A stretch of DNA of 64,000 nucleotides from Kappaphycus alvarezii (lineage: Eukaryota; Rhodophyta; Florideophyceae; Gigartinales; Solieriaceae), in contig NADL03000079.1 in the NCBI GenBank assembly GCA_002205965.3, positions 1-64,000 on the forward strand, written 5' to 3'. Positions 43,474 to 55,555 of this stretch are shown here, in pieces. Under the pieces are notes generated by a model. The model did no database searches, was not told the DNA's origin, and saw only the letters and a list, made by a program, of their open reading frames with translations. The translations under genes and the position numbers were made by a program. The stretch's first letter is position 1. Every line of letters starts with the position of its first letter.

Positions 43474-46078
43474 TTGCTGTACACGTTGTTTCAGTACGTA
43501 GAGATTGATACTTTCATTTTCAGAGCCTCTCATTCTCGGCACGATCAACGAGCAAAGGAATTATATGCAGAGATCAGGGAATTCCGTGCGTATTGGCGAG
43601 GTATGAGCCCTTTTTGGTCACCTCATCGCATCTTCTTGTTCTCATTTTGTCTGCAGTCTCCACAAAGGCCGCAAAGTGCGTTCAAACACATCCCAAGTGA
43701 GGAATTTTTCGTCCGCAAGCACTGGTTTCTACCCGTGCCGCTGTTCCTCACTCACCATTGTTTGGATTTTTCTACCACCCCGCTGACTTTCTTCAAATCC
43801 GCCATCTATCTACAGAGAACTTGGACAAGATTTCCTCCTTCTCCTTCTTCCGTCATGACGGTCGTACTTTTGCGGACCAGGCAATTGTCGATACGGACCT
43901 GAACCTTCGCACGGACACAAACTTCCAAAGACTCCCATCTCATGAGGCATTGGCTTTGCGTGTCACCCCGAAATCTCTCGACGACTCGAAATACTTAAAA
44001 CTAGTTTCAACAGTATTTTACGCAGCTTCTGGTTCAGGTGATGGTGATCCGGAGGCCAGTTTTACGCAAGAGGGAGACGCCAGTGGGAAGTGTCAATCTT
44101 GATAAGGACATTCCCGTTGGGAAACAAGGTATTGCGGAGGACGTTGTGCTGCAAGGTGAGGCTGAAAGCGTAGGCTGCAAATTCCAAGTCATTGTGAAGG
44201 AGCCTACCATGGGTACTATCCAAACTTTGCATGTGGACAACGCACCATCGGAAAACCGAGTATCGGCCAACAGCACAATGGGCTCTCGGTCACTACTCCG
44301 TGCGCGCATGGACAAGCAAATCGGAAGTGGTTTTTTACTGGATACATTTCATGTCGGCAGTATAGGCGGTGATGAGCGCGCTGCATGGGCGGTGGAGAAG
44401 ACTCTCGTGAGGATGCTCAAAAGCTCGAGTAAAGGCCCGGAAGTCGACGGGAGAAAAGTGTACCTGTTGAGAGATGCAGTAGAGGAGGCAGGGTTGGGCG
44501 TTTTAGTGCAGAGAGTGTTGGAGCCTCCCTTTCAAATGGAGGTTGTTCTTACGCATACGAAAGGGGTGGACGAAAGACGAGTGGCTGAAACAGAGGCGTT
44601 AATCGGGTCAGCATTAGATAAGCTGCCCAACCAAAGTCGAATGGCATTAGATGAGAAGTTTGAAACGCTTTTTGGGCTGAAGGAAAAGGGGATTAATGAG
44701 AGAGAGATTATCTTCGCAAAGTCAGCTCTGTCAAATGTGTTAGGGGAGCGGATTTTTCTACGGAAGTTCAATTGCACAGAAAAAGCGATCGCATGGAAAG
44801 AGCGCAGCAGCCGTTGAGTTCCTCCAGCCTGTTTCATTGGTAACGGCCAGTCCGTCGAGGCCGTTATTTCCGAGAGGGTTCCTGCTGGATGAAGGTTTTC
44901 ATCAACTCATAATGCAAAGGTGGGATCCGGAGCTGAGTCGCCAGTGTACGCGGTCATAGATGAATGCAATACAGGACTCTGGGTGGATTCCGAGGGAACA
45001 AATTCTTGGTTTCGAAGCAAGAAACAGGTTTTCAGGTCATATTCAACATCTTCTCGTACAAGACCCAAAAGTTGCAAACCCTCCCACAATTCTCATGCCG
45101 CTTAGATTCCTTTCGTCGATCAGAAACGGCGAAGAAAATCCATCCAAACTGTCATCGAGAGATTGCATTCGGCAGTCTGCACGGTCCCAGGTGAGTTCAC
45201 AGAGGACATTCTGGATCAAGTCAAGAGGTATTACGAATGGCTAAAGAAAACACAGTTCGGCAAGCCGGAACATTCCTTCCGTTAGCGTGGACGGTCTTCG
45301 GACGTGAAATCTCCGGGCGGTTATCCTCTGACGCCTGCATACGGATTAGACGACTACCCTCGAGTCGAAGTTCCAAATACCAACGAGCGCCATGTTGATC
45401 TTCATTCTTGGATTGCATGGGCTGCAGGGGTCCTGGTGCAAATATCTCAAGACTCGGGCAGAGAGTCGTCTGCATTATGGGAGGAGCATCAACACTCTGC
45501 GCCGATCATTGATCGACCAACATGGATCCTCCAGCGTAGATGTACAGGTACGCGAGGACCTACTACTCTGTGACTATGACGGTGAAGAAAGGGTTTGCCA
45601 TGAAGGGTATATTACCATCCAGTCCCTTGTTCTTGGCCTCCTAGATCCAGCTGATGTTCGAGTAGGTGCCATTCGGGATGTCCTTCAGGATCCGCCGCTG
45701 CTCAGAGGTAACGCGGGAGTGCAGTCCCTCTCAAAGCAAAGTAGGTGGCACCGCAAAGGGGAAGATTATTGGAATGGGTCGGTATGGATTGCCATTCAAC
45801 TTCTTGACGCTTGCCGCTTTGAGAGCGAAGTATGCAGCCGAAGAAGGGCCCTACAGGGAGCGCTCGAAAACCATATTCACGACCTACGCAAGGCGATCCT
45901 CGGAAACGCATTCAAGGTGTTCACCGAGATGGGACAATTATGGGAGAACAATTCTCCTGACGACGGATCAGGAAAGTCGGGGAGGCACTTCACAGGGTGG
46001 TCATCACTGATAGTTTTGATTTACGCAGAAATGTTTGATGGATTAATTCAAAGAAAGGTTCTACGTGTCCAACAATAA
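43474..46078 (+). pseudogene. Mannosyl-oligosaccharide glucosidase (glucosidase I, GH63), copy 1
   Basis: Removes the terminal alpha-1,2-glucose from N-glycan precursors in the ER lumen. Probable intron GTATGA...CTGCAG at 43,601-43,656. Then GIFRPQALVSTRAAVPHSPL and SFFRHDGRTFADQAIVDTDL (N-terminal domain). SANSTMGSRSLLRARMDKQI and LFGLKEKGINEREIIFAKSA follow, then FPRGFLLDEGFHQLIMQRWD (catalytic-domain motif), GWIPREQILGFEAR, NERHVDLHSW (matching the substrate-binding ERHLDLRCW motif) and HFTGWSSLIVLIYAEMF at the end. Shared breaks: TGA at 43,698 where the family has Trp, a missing base near 44,750 and others. Copy-specific frameshifts near 44,075 and 45,788. Confidence 0.88.
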
Positions 46079-47016
46079 CTATATATGACCATTCTTCATT
46101 CGCGCTATAATTGTGCGACGAATTGTAGCAAAAGAGGCCGTCGGATTGACATGTGGACCATGGCCAGCATAAAAGGGCGTTGTCGGTGCCTGGGCATTGA
46201 GCCCACTCTCTCCGGCGGCCGGATCCTGCCCCCTGCCAAAAGCCGTAGCATCCCCATTATCCTGAAGGAATGATGCCATATTGGCGTTATCATTCGTCGA
46301 CAAATCTTCCATGCATGGAATAAGATCACCCACCATTGAAAAAGTCGAGGGAATGGCATCATCCCGGCCAATATTCTGGATTTCCGGGGTCTCGAAACTC
46401 GGTACCAGCCTTGTGGAGATTGAAGCAAAAAGAGGCGTACGAGCAACCTGCGGCTGGTAAGAAGCAACGGCTCCGTCTTCCATATATGCCAGCACATTGC
46501 GAGTCATGCTGGTGGCTGGACCCTCCTGCAAAGTAAGGAAAGCTGCTTGCGCAGCCAAAGCCGTAGTAACGTGGAGCGATGACGGAACGATCCTGGCCAT
46601 GCGAGGCGGCGCCGATGCCGCGCCAATGCCGCCGAGGCCCTCCTCGGAGCGTTGGTGACCCTCCTTGTGTTCGAGGCTCGTCGACTAGGAATCTGGTGTC
46701 CATGATGCCACGGTTATGAGAGTTCAAGCTAGATTTCCGAGCAAACTTTGTCAAGGTAAGAGGATTGCACTGTTAGAATCTGGATCAGTTCTCAGGATAT
46801 GTAAGCAAGCAAGAATTTTTGTGGCGATCCTTACCCTGCGGTCACATTTGGCACAAACATAGCGTTTCTCACCAGTATGAATCTTGATTCGTTGAGATTG
46901 ATTGTCAGCACACGAAAGGAATTATGAACGTTAATATTCAAGCTGGTCGCAGGTGGGTGATACAAGTCCCGTGCAGTACAGGGGGACACATCCGCAGACG
47001 CGTTACCCCTAAACAA
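46079..47016 (-). pseudogene. C2H2 zinc-finger protein, convergent with GH63
   Basis: The minus strand reads KIHTGEKRYVCAKCDRR, a canonical C2H2 linker and finger start, interrupted by an intron (GTAAGG...ACAAAG, 46,746-46,834). It continues FARKSSLNSHNRG, with the last His displaced by one base. Downstream, 46,079-46,600 encodes 173 residues (MARIVPSSLHVTTAL...ARMKNGHI) of low-complexity, acidic and hydrophobic character, possibly an activation region, in a different frame. Its stop TAG abuts the GH63 stop TAA with no gap. Probably a DNA-binding transcription factor once. The N-terminal end is unclear; 47,016 is the limit of one candidate frame. Confidence 0.6.
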
Positions 47017-47189
47017 TCAAGCCTTCAGGCCAAACTCACCCTCTCATGGGCCTTGAGATTAGCCCGTTTTGAGAAGGAGCGTCGGCAGGGGTTGAATATT
47101 AGTCGATTCTGGATGGTACTTACATTCCTCCGAGAATTACAGTTGGGATCGCGGTTGGGCCTGCGGATCCGATTGGAAACGGACATCGT

Positions 47190-47361
47190 CTGGTTGGCGG
47201 CAGTCGAAGAGCTGCCGGCTGTGGCAGAGCCATGGTTTCCAGCCGCGGAGCTGCTGCCAGCATCTGGGGAACTGCTGTCGGCTGCTAAAGAATTACTGGC
47301 AGCTGCCGGGAAAGTAATAGCAGCAGCCGGGGAAACGATAGCAGCAGATGTAAAACTGTAA
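47190..47361 (+). repeat. GCAGC-rich imperfect repeat encoding Ala/Glu runs
   Basis: Imperfect 24-27-bp periodicity (GCAGCTGCCGGGAAA, GCAGCAGCCGGGGAAA). The plus frame reads ELLAAAGKVIAAAGETIAAD. It grades into the minisatellite at 47,390. No start or domain suggests a gene. Confidence 0.6.
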
Positions 47362-47389
47362 ATGGGATCCGGGAAATTGAAAATAGCAG

Positions 47390-47513
47390 CCGGGAACCAT
47401 AGATCTCAGCCGGGAAAGCAGAGATCTCAGCCGGGGAAGCAGAGATCTCAGCCGGGGAAGCAGAGATCTCAGCCGGGAAGCAAAGATCTCAACCGGGGAA
47501 GCAGAGATCTAAG
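47390..47513 (+). repeat. 21-bp minisatellite, about six units
   Basis: Unit consensus CCGGGGAAGCAGAGATCTCA plus G, with single-base variation between units (CCGGGAACCATAGATCTCAG first, AACCGGGGAAGCAGAGATCT last). It lies inside a 90-codon frame (KQRSQPG repeats) that need not be coding. Confidence 0.9.
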
Positions 47514-47631
47514 CCAAAGAACCAAGGATAGCAGCGAGAGGAACCATAGATATCAGCCGAGGGAGCATGTAGCAGCCCCGGAACTTCTGGCGGCAGCAGA
47601 GGAACTGGTGATAAACGGGGGAGGTCGTTAA

Positions 47632-48180
47632 TCTGGCGGAATGGCATTGTGAAATTGAGTATTGATATTCCTAATAAGATGCAAGAAGAGAGCTTGAGAA
47701 GAGATGAAATCAAAGATCCGATGAAGAAAGTTGAAAGAAGAGTGCTTGTGTTGTATGGAGAGGAGGGACGGTGGGTCAAGAATCAGAGGGGGCTGCGGTA
47801 TTTATAGAATTTTTGGAGTCAAGACAGGAATTGAAAAGGGGCTGGATCCTCCGAAAAGGATAGCATAGCCGCCGAAAAACGGAGAATGGAGTGTAGAAAT
47901 GCCGTTGAGACTGCAGATTTGGAAATTGTGATATTATTCCCGATCCGGTTTTACTATTTCCCCGCCATTCTTGCCAGCTAATACTCTTAATTTAAAATTT
48001 GTGGATCAGCATAAATGTTTACATCGTTCAACGTAGAATAGCAACTGAACAGTTGATGGTGTTAGGAGAATTGGATATTTTTATTGCTACAAAAAAATGA
48101 CGGCTGTTCAATGAATTGTTAAGTAGAGCAGGAAATTGGGATTTTTTGGTCAATCGACGACAGTGAAAAATAAATATGTT
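47632..48180. other. No recognisable gene
   Basis: A+T rich towards the right. Purine-rich at 47,640-47,760. No repeat shared with other parts of the window was noticed. Confidence 0.5.
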
Positions 48181-48697
48181 TTGAACTATTTTTCCTTTTC
48201 TTTTTCAAAAAAACACTGCCATCTGTGCGGCCTTGTGGAATGCGTTTCAAGGCTATTTGTTGAGTTGGGAAGCGGGAGAGGTTGTACTTTGCATGGCAGG
48301 TCTTCTATTAATGGTATGTCCACCATTGCCGGTTACTTGGTCCAAATAGCTAATTTTCTTTTTTAATTTATGTACAGTACAGTTGACGAGATCTGGAAAG
48401 GGCCGATAATGTTCAGTCCGGTTTGATTTTTCCAATTTTTTTTCTTGAATGCGCCATACGCCGACGTGGCCAGTTGGCCCAACTGGTTGCCCTCGTATCG
48501 TGGTATCTCGTAACCGCCCAATCTCGTACAGTAGCCGCGACAGAGATCCGAGGTAGACACCGCCACGTTGGACCACTCATAGGCCGCCGATGACACTTTG
48601 GTATCGTTGTCCACCCCTCAGTTTCATACAACGCTCAATTTCGCATTCGTACAATCCGCAGCCTTCCACCCGTCAACGACTACAGCTGCAGTAATAC
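48181..48697 (-). repeat. Repeat unit R, copy 3, left part
   Basis: Matches 22,690-23,165 in the same direction and the reverse complement of 9,716-10,100. Contains the empty site CATTCGTACAATCCGCAGCC for the 535-bp element. This segment ends at the left edge of duplication copy 2. Confidence 0.75.
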
Positions 48698-49690
48698 CCA
48701 GTCTACGCACATGCCGCTGTTGCACTGATGCTCAGTTCACCGCATTCCACTGGCCTCCAACGACTGGAATTGTCCACCAATAAACATTTGGAACGACCAG
48801 GGCCAATGCCCTCCAGGGACTGTAAACGTCCACAAATTAACCACTGGAACGGCCTGCCGATGTTCTGGGGATGAAAATTTTTGAATTTCAAATCAATCTC
48901 TTTAGTCCCACATATGGCTCTGCGGCGCCATGACCTGGCCAAAACCAGTGCGCGACTGTACTTGGGACTGTACTCTATCCTGCTTGTTTGTCAGTAAATT
49001 GCTGCCGTTATCGACACTGCGCCACACCGTTACGATACTGCGCCACACTCAACTGTACTGTGCAATCAGCAATAAAATCCAAAATTTCCGCGAAACGACG
49101 ACCATGACCTCTTCCGCCCAGAACGAGAACCCTGCATTCCTCCACGAAACCGAAAAGAAAAATTCAAAACATTGAACCCGTGCGCAGCCGATCGACCGCT
49201 TCGGGCAATCTGACGCTGTTTTCAAAGCTTTCCCGTCCTCTCATGCAAATCTACACCGACGTGTATTTTCCGGCGTCGTTGCATTCCTTAGGGTCACGGA
49301 CCGTGGCCTCTTCCGCGAAACGAAAAACGAAACGTACAAAAATTTGAACCTGTCCCCAGCCGATCAACCACTCTGGTCATCGCAACCACCGACGCCGCCG
49401 TCTCTTTCAATTTTGGTTGGTTGAGCGCTCGGCCGCTTCGCCATACTGTCCAACCCAGCCGCGCGCAAAACGTGTGGTCGGCGCTCAACGTGAGCTCTGC
49501 TGGGTCGCACATCGGCGGCCCGACGGCGGTAGACCAGAGATCTCCGAGTTTTCTTTTGTTTTCGCAGAAAAACTTTTTCCGAGCTGCACAATGTCTGGAA
49601 ACATCGAGTGCATCAGCTTTCGGTGTGCGCTGGCATTCCAATTTTGGGGACTGAGTGCAGCGGACGGTGCAACTCCGGCCGCTGAGCACC
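48698..49690 (+). repeat. Repeat unit R-like segment in duplication copy 2
   Basis: Second copy of 32,433-33,430 with small indels, for example GGGACTGTAC at 48,965 lacking the TGT found at 32,698 and AGACCAGAG against AGACCCAGAG. Confidence 0.75.
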
Positions 49691-50757
49691 TCGCGGCATT
49701 ATGAGGGGGCTCTACCCGGTGCTTGTGTGCCACGGATGAATTTTTATCGTAGTTTGATGTACCACGACATGGCAGCACACTTGTGCAGAGCTGAGCAAAG
49801 CTTTGAGGTACGAAAAAGGCAGCAAGGATAGAGAGCAATACGAGAAATCGATCTTACGGGCGGAAGAGAGCAGCTGGGTAGTTGATCCCGGATATGAAAC
49901 GGGAAACATGCAAATCAATGTAATGCAAAGCATGTCAACACGTGTGCTACCGGGTAGTGTGTGGACCACTGCAACCAAAAAAATGTCGCCATTGGCCAAA
50001 GGATCCATCCTTTTGCAGCAAGGTGCGTGGCAGAGGCCTACGCCAGTAGAGGGCAAGGGCATGATCCATCGTGGCACCGGAGAGAAGACTAGCAAGATCA
50101 GCTGCGGGGCAACAAATCTTGCTCGCTTGGACACAAGGAACATCATACGTCTTTGCATCATTGCTGCAGTCTAACCGTCTGTTACATCTTTCGAGCGTAT
50201 GAGTATCCGCTCAAAAAGAGGGTGGAATTTTTGCAAACAATGTGGATGTTCCATATCGTTCCGTACCTGTACGTACAATCAAATTGCTTGCTTGGTGCAC
50301 TCCATCACCCTTCACCGAGAATCCTCCGCTACGCTCCCCAACTGCCGTGACTCGTCAACAGACTGATCGGAGGGAGGGATGCGTGAGTGTGTTTCGCGCG
50401 GCGCCCCATGTCCCGGAGTACACGCGGTATGTCTCAATCTTTCTTCTCCGGATCAACCTATTCTAACTCGACGCGACTCCATGCCGCACTTTAATGCCGT
50501 TCCGCCACCAAAATCTCATTTTCGGTCCCTATTCGTACCCTCTACCGCAACCCGCCCCTTCAAGACCAGGTAACATGTCCCAGTCCATTCTAACCTGCTC
50601 CATTCCTTGAACCCACCTTTGTGCCGATCAATTCCGCGGGCCCCCTTCCAAATTCCTCTTTCTCCCTCCGTTCTCACCAGGCCACACTATCATACCCCGC
50701 CCCCCTTCGCGTTCTAATCATCTTCCACCCACTTCATAACCCTCCAAACTCCCTGTA
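49691..50757. other. No recognisable gene (copy of 33,431-34,507)
   Basis: Same sequence as in duplication copy 1, with a few one- to two-base deletions (for example GAGAGCAATACG against GAGAGGCAATACG). The 89-codon frame is conserved at 49,908-50,174. Confidence 0.4.
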
Positions 50758-50930
50758 TCCCTCGCACCCACCCAAGTGCTCTTTCAACGAATGTGCCCCT
50801 CCACGTCGCATCCCCCCAGTGTTGCAATGCTGCGATCAACACCCTCGCATCCCTCCCACCATGCCGCCTGAAACCTTCCACATTTTCTTCTCAAAAATTC
50901 CACACTTTATCCCACCCGTTTTGGGGACGT

Positions 50931-51750
50931 CTGTGTTTTGGCTCATGTCGTCCCCCGAAGTGCGTTGAGTTCGGTGGAATGGAAGCCGAGACTCAGCATT
51001 GCAATGTCCCTAGTTTGGACACGCATGGCATTCCAATGCTGAGCCTCTATTCCATTCTACCGCGCTTCACGCACCCCTTGACAGAGTGCAGAGATGTGCA
51101 AAACCGTTTGGTTCGTGTTTGTAATGTTTTGTCTTGTAAGTCCGAGTGTCGCCCCGAGCACCTGGGAACTGTGGCAGAGAAGAGTCGCGATAACGTTGAT
51201 CGGTCGTGAAACGATCAAGTGGATACTATGCAATGGCTGAGCGTAAAGCTATGGGCGTGGCTTTACGCGTGGAGAGGGCATGATACCCTTGAAGTTTTTT
51301 GGAAGGGGTTTGTCAGACGGGCTCGAGAAAACATGCAGTCGAAGGAGGGTTGTGCGATTGGGCTTTCGCGGGGGTGGTTTCCGAAGATGGTTTTTTCGGT
51401 TTGAATAAGTTTTGGAAAATGGTGGGAGTTTGTGTTGTAGTCTGATTATGTATACAATATGTACGGAGGTGAGTGTGGCGATTCGATTTGGAGGTGTGGC
51501 AAGGGATCTTTCAAGGAAATGTGATGGTGGAACGGTTTGGAGTTTGGCACTTGTGGAGGAAGGTTCGTTTAAATTGGAATGGGCCATGTCATTGAAATCA
51601 ATTCCGGTCGCTCTCAACGTTCTCTCCGGCCTCTGTTTGAACGAGGTGTTGTGGCGCCCAAACAATTGCGTGAGGCAGTCGGAATGCTCTCCTGTCGGGC
51701 TTGGTGCTTTGCGAGGAATATGGTCTGCCTGTATAGCTTGGTCATACTAG
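50931..51750 (+). pseudogene. Unidentified conserved ORF relic, duplication copy 2
   Basis: Copy of 34,681-35,500. An 8-base loss near 50,950 (GTCGTCCCCCGAAG) shifts the upstream join so that the frame now runs 50,793-51,209. The TGA after DNVDRS is kept. Confidence 0.35.
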
Positions 51751-51899
51751 AGTGAGAAGTGTTTCACAACTACTATTTATGTTTGCGTAAGTCAATATGG
51801 ATCATTACCGTAAATAAATGCCAATAGAGGGAAAGAGGTGGTTGTCGAAGAATTTCTGAGTCTGTTGCAACTAGGCGTATTCTTCTCTGTCCAGCACTG

Positions 51900-52045
51900 C
51901 CCAGCAGTGAAGAATCCTGTGCGCCTCAGAACCCAAGGCACAGCACTGTCCTGTGCAGTGCACAGCAGTGCACAACTTTACAGTACTATTCAGTACACAG
52001 AAGTGCAGAAATTTACAATACTGTACAGTAGTGTACAGTAGAAGG
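51900..52045. repeat. GTAC/TGCAC cryptic repeat, duplication copy 2
   Basis: Copy of 35,650-35,795. Confidence 0.7.
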
Positions 52046-52740
52046 AACAGTGGTGAAGACTGGTAATTTGATCCAAGAAAAAAAATTGCACCCAGATGCA
52101 TCCCTGGAAGCCGCCCCTATCACAAATACCCCAGAAGGCTTCTGTGGACAGTCGTCAACTGGGCGCGCGGGTGAGGTTATTCAGAGGACGGAAATAGCAA
52201 CCGGCAGGACTCTAACGGGTCCGTACGGAACTATGAACCTCTGGGTACCTTTGACATCGATGGATTGGTGTGACTTCAACTCTGAAGATGGCGACGGCGT
52301 CGATGACGCCGTTCACTAAGCAGAGGAGCTGGGCCTTGCCGAGGCGGTGGTTCAGAAAGTAGCGATGGTTCGTGGCGGTCTATCACCACAGTTGCCACAT
52401 GCGGAGATCAAAAAGTGATGGATGCCCTTTTTGCTTCAGGTGGATCTCATAATTTCTTTCATAACCGCAACCCCTTTTTGAACTATAAAAGAATTCATCT
52501 TTGCGAGGTTCAAACATCCTCGGAGAAGTCCGTCCTTGTCGGAAAGGGTACAGTGCTTATTCTATTGGCTGGAGGAATTCATATGAAAGCTTATCAAGCC
52601 CATCATTTTCAGTCAAACGTTATCTCTGTTGCAAAATTGACGACATATTTCAGTATTCTCCTCATAGCTGACCCGACGGTGGGGAATTTTAATACCAACT
52701 GCTTCACCAAGATAAGAAATCTGGGGAAACAGTTAAAGGC

Positions 52741-53145
52741 ATGGAAATTGCGGATTATGGCTTGTGCCTTCTGCAGATACTGTATCCCAAGCGTAAGAAG
52801 GCAGCACATACTTCTTTTCTCGACCCTCCGCAGCAGAAGCGTCTGATTTATTTCAAGGAATACTACAAAAAATACAACTCGGATCGGGAGCTTGCGCTTG
52901 AGTGGCACAATCGAATAGGACACCCAAATCTTGGAAGGCATCTCAAGCTTTCGCAAACATTCGACGATGTCGCAAAGTTTTTCCGAAGTACTTTGCAGGG
53001 TTTATTTTGTTTCCCGTGCACAATTGGAAAGGTTCAAAGGGGAACCATCTCTGCCAGTTCAAGAGTAACACACTATTCTCTCGAATTGGTTCATTTAGAA
53101 ATAAAACGCAAGATGCCTACACCTTCAAACGGTGACAGTAACTAG
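52741..53145 (+). pseudogene. Copia D GAG-pre-integrase and integrase start (copy 2)
   Basis: Identical in translation to the copy at 36,491, including the TAG after NGDSN. Confidence 0.8.
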
Positions 53146-54553
53146 GCTGTTGGCTTCATTGATGATAGCACCGCAAAATCCAATGTGTACTTCATCAAGC
53201 AACGATTTGATATATTCCTGCCTTACAGTACTACAAGGAAAGATCTGAGGGAATAAAAAATTCAAGCTCTTGAATATACGACTTCGATGGAGCTGGCGAG
53301 AATGTGCCGCGGCTCGTGAAGGATTTCCGCCTTCGTAATGTAATTATTCTTGAGCCTTCCCCTCCACATCCTCTACAAAGTAAAGGTGTAGCGAAACAAC
53401 TGATGAAAGAACTAGGAACTCGCGCTCGCGTACTCCTTTTCGGTGCGAAATTGGATATCGCCTTGTGGGCCGAGGCGATGCGATGAGTCATGAAAATTTT
53501 CTCTGCAATCTTCTACCGTCCGATCGTACTGGAGGTGAAATTTCAATCCTTCTTTAGAATAGTAACACAAGAGTCAGTTTCCAAAATCTTCACATCTTTG
53601 GGCAACAAGGATTTTTTTCTTTCCCAGTATGACAACCGCCCAAAAAAAGGCTTTCTGCTCCCGCCGCCCATGGTATTTTAGTTGGGTATGATAGACTTTA
53701 TTTCGAATCTATCCCTCCGAGTCGAAGAAGTTAGTAACAACACGCTGTCATTATTTTCGATTGTGTGGTACCAAACAGCTTCCTGCTGTCAACACTCTTA
53801 TTAATGGCATCTAAAGACAGGTTCAGTTGGAATCGGAACAAGAAATATCTAAGTCTGAGTCCGAACACATGTTGACTCAAGCTTTTCAGGTGGTATTTGG
53901 AAATCTTCTTTCAGTAGAGTCAGCTCGTTTAAATATTGCGCGTGGAAATCTGAAGGATCTACGTCTGCCTAGATCTTTCAAAGAGGCAATCAAAGACGAA
54001 AACTGGCGCGGTGCAATAGACTGCGAATATACTACTTTGAGGAAGCGGTATACTTGGAATTAAGTCCATCGTTCGCATGGAATAAAGGCAAAATATAATC
54101 ACATAGGTGTTTAGGCTGAAGCCCTTGGACTCTGGTGGAACATATTTCCCTTATCAGGTTCGCTATTGCGTACGCGAACACCTCCAAACCCCCTAAATCG
54201 ACTTCGATCCTGATCACTTATATGCCCCTGTCGCCTACCATGAAGCTATTCCAATATTACTGGCATTGGCTGCCGCAGATGATCTTACCATCGAAGGAGG
54301 GATATGGATCGCGCGAATTTTTATAAAAGCATTGATCGACAGGTGTTCATTTAGCAGCCAAAAGATTCAAGTGGTAGAGAGGAAGAGCCAGGTCCCGTCT
54401 GCTAACTAACAAAATCGATGTATAGCTCGAAACAAGCTGGAAAAGTATAAGGGTCACCCTTCGTAACTTCACTACTGCGTTGGGGATTCAAGCAGTCTAA
54501 AGTTGACTTCCGAGTGTTCTTCAAAGTTGCCAATACAGATTTCGTAATAATCT

Positions 54554-55147
54554 TTGCTATGCTCGAAGATATGCATTTCTTTCAATTTTACAGCGCTGAT
54601 GGAATACCTCAAAGAAAGACTGAGGTCAGAATTTTCAATTAAGTTGTATGGTTCAATCAAATCGAACGTTGCATGGGACATGCACCATTCAAATGTGGGC
54701 ATAAAAATAGATCAACGGAGATATGCAGAAGATGTGCTTGCAAAAGAAGGACTGAAAGAAGTTAATGCTGTTCGGACAGCTCTTCCATCTGACGCATATC
54801 TTTTCCCAGCTTATCTCTGTGAACATATTTTATCAAGGAGTGGTCATGCTCGATACTACTCTAAAGTGGGACAGTTGCTATATCGTTCTGTTTGCACAAG
54901 GCCTGACATGTCATTCGCCGTAAATTCTCTGGCTACACATGTCCGTTCACCAGCTGCAAGGCGTATGGTTTCGTTGGGAGTAGTACTCAGGTACCTTTCC
55001 GGAACTCGCAGTTTGGGAATTAAGTATCGCACAGCAACAACTGTGAACAACAAAAGTATGGATTTCGAGTCCTTTGTTGACTCAGATGGGGCTGGAAACA
55101 AAAGTAATCGAAAGTCAACAACTGGATTCGTTGTCATGTTGAATTAG
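54554..55147 (+). pseudogene. Copia D RT connection and RNase H (copy 2)
   Basis: 197 codons as at 38,304, differing at one residue (KEGLKEVNAV). Ends at the same TAG. Confidence 0.85.
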
Positions 55148-55555
55148 TCTCTAGTAGCAAGCAAAAGTCAGAGGTAGAGTATTGTTGCTTTGTCTTCCGT
55201 CGAGGCCGAGTATGTAGCATTGTTAACCTGCCTGTGCCAAAGACGTTTATGGATTGGAAGAATATTTTTGGAAATTGAGAAAAATTCCCCGTACCGTGAC
55301 AAGGCAAAACTGATGGCGACCTCGATCCACGTGGACAATAACGTGGTGCTTTCAATGGCTATATCGGACAAGATCTCAACAATGAACAAATTTGTCGATG
55401 TTTAGTTCCATCATGTTCGCTATCTCATTTCAAATGGTTTGCTCAAGGTGAAATACATTTCAACTGAAAACCAAGTGTCGGATTTGCTTACAGAGACAGT
55501 CAACAAAGAGGTCATGGGCACATTATGGTCGCTCTTGGTTAACTATAGTTTGTCA

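Larger units (their letters stand above)
32433..48697 (+). repeat. Tandem segmental duplication, copy 1 (~16.26 kb)
   Basis: Bases from 32,433 match those from 48,698 almost base for base. The offset is 16,250-16,265 up to 41,476 and about 17,822-17,847 afterwards because copy 2 holds a 1,572-bp insertion. Differences are rare substitutions (for example GCTAATG/GTTAATG at 38,513/54,763) and 1-3-bp indels. Copy 2 reaches the window end, so the period fits a head-to-tail tandem repeat. Confidence 0.92.
52415..55555 (+). mobile_element. Degenerate Ty1/copia element D, duplication copy 2
   Basis: Same layout and same lesions as 36,165-39,305: protease Asp to Ala, integrase Glu block GVAKQL, RT MLED. 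Differences are few, such as AGG/CGG at 54,047, an Ala to Val change (KEVNAV) at 54,763 and an extra T at about 55,402. Confidence 0.87.

Noticed and set aside
47390-47513. CRISPR-like array
   Set aside because: Units are contiguous 21-mers without spacers, in eukaryotic DNA; it is a minisatellite.
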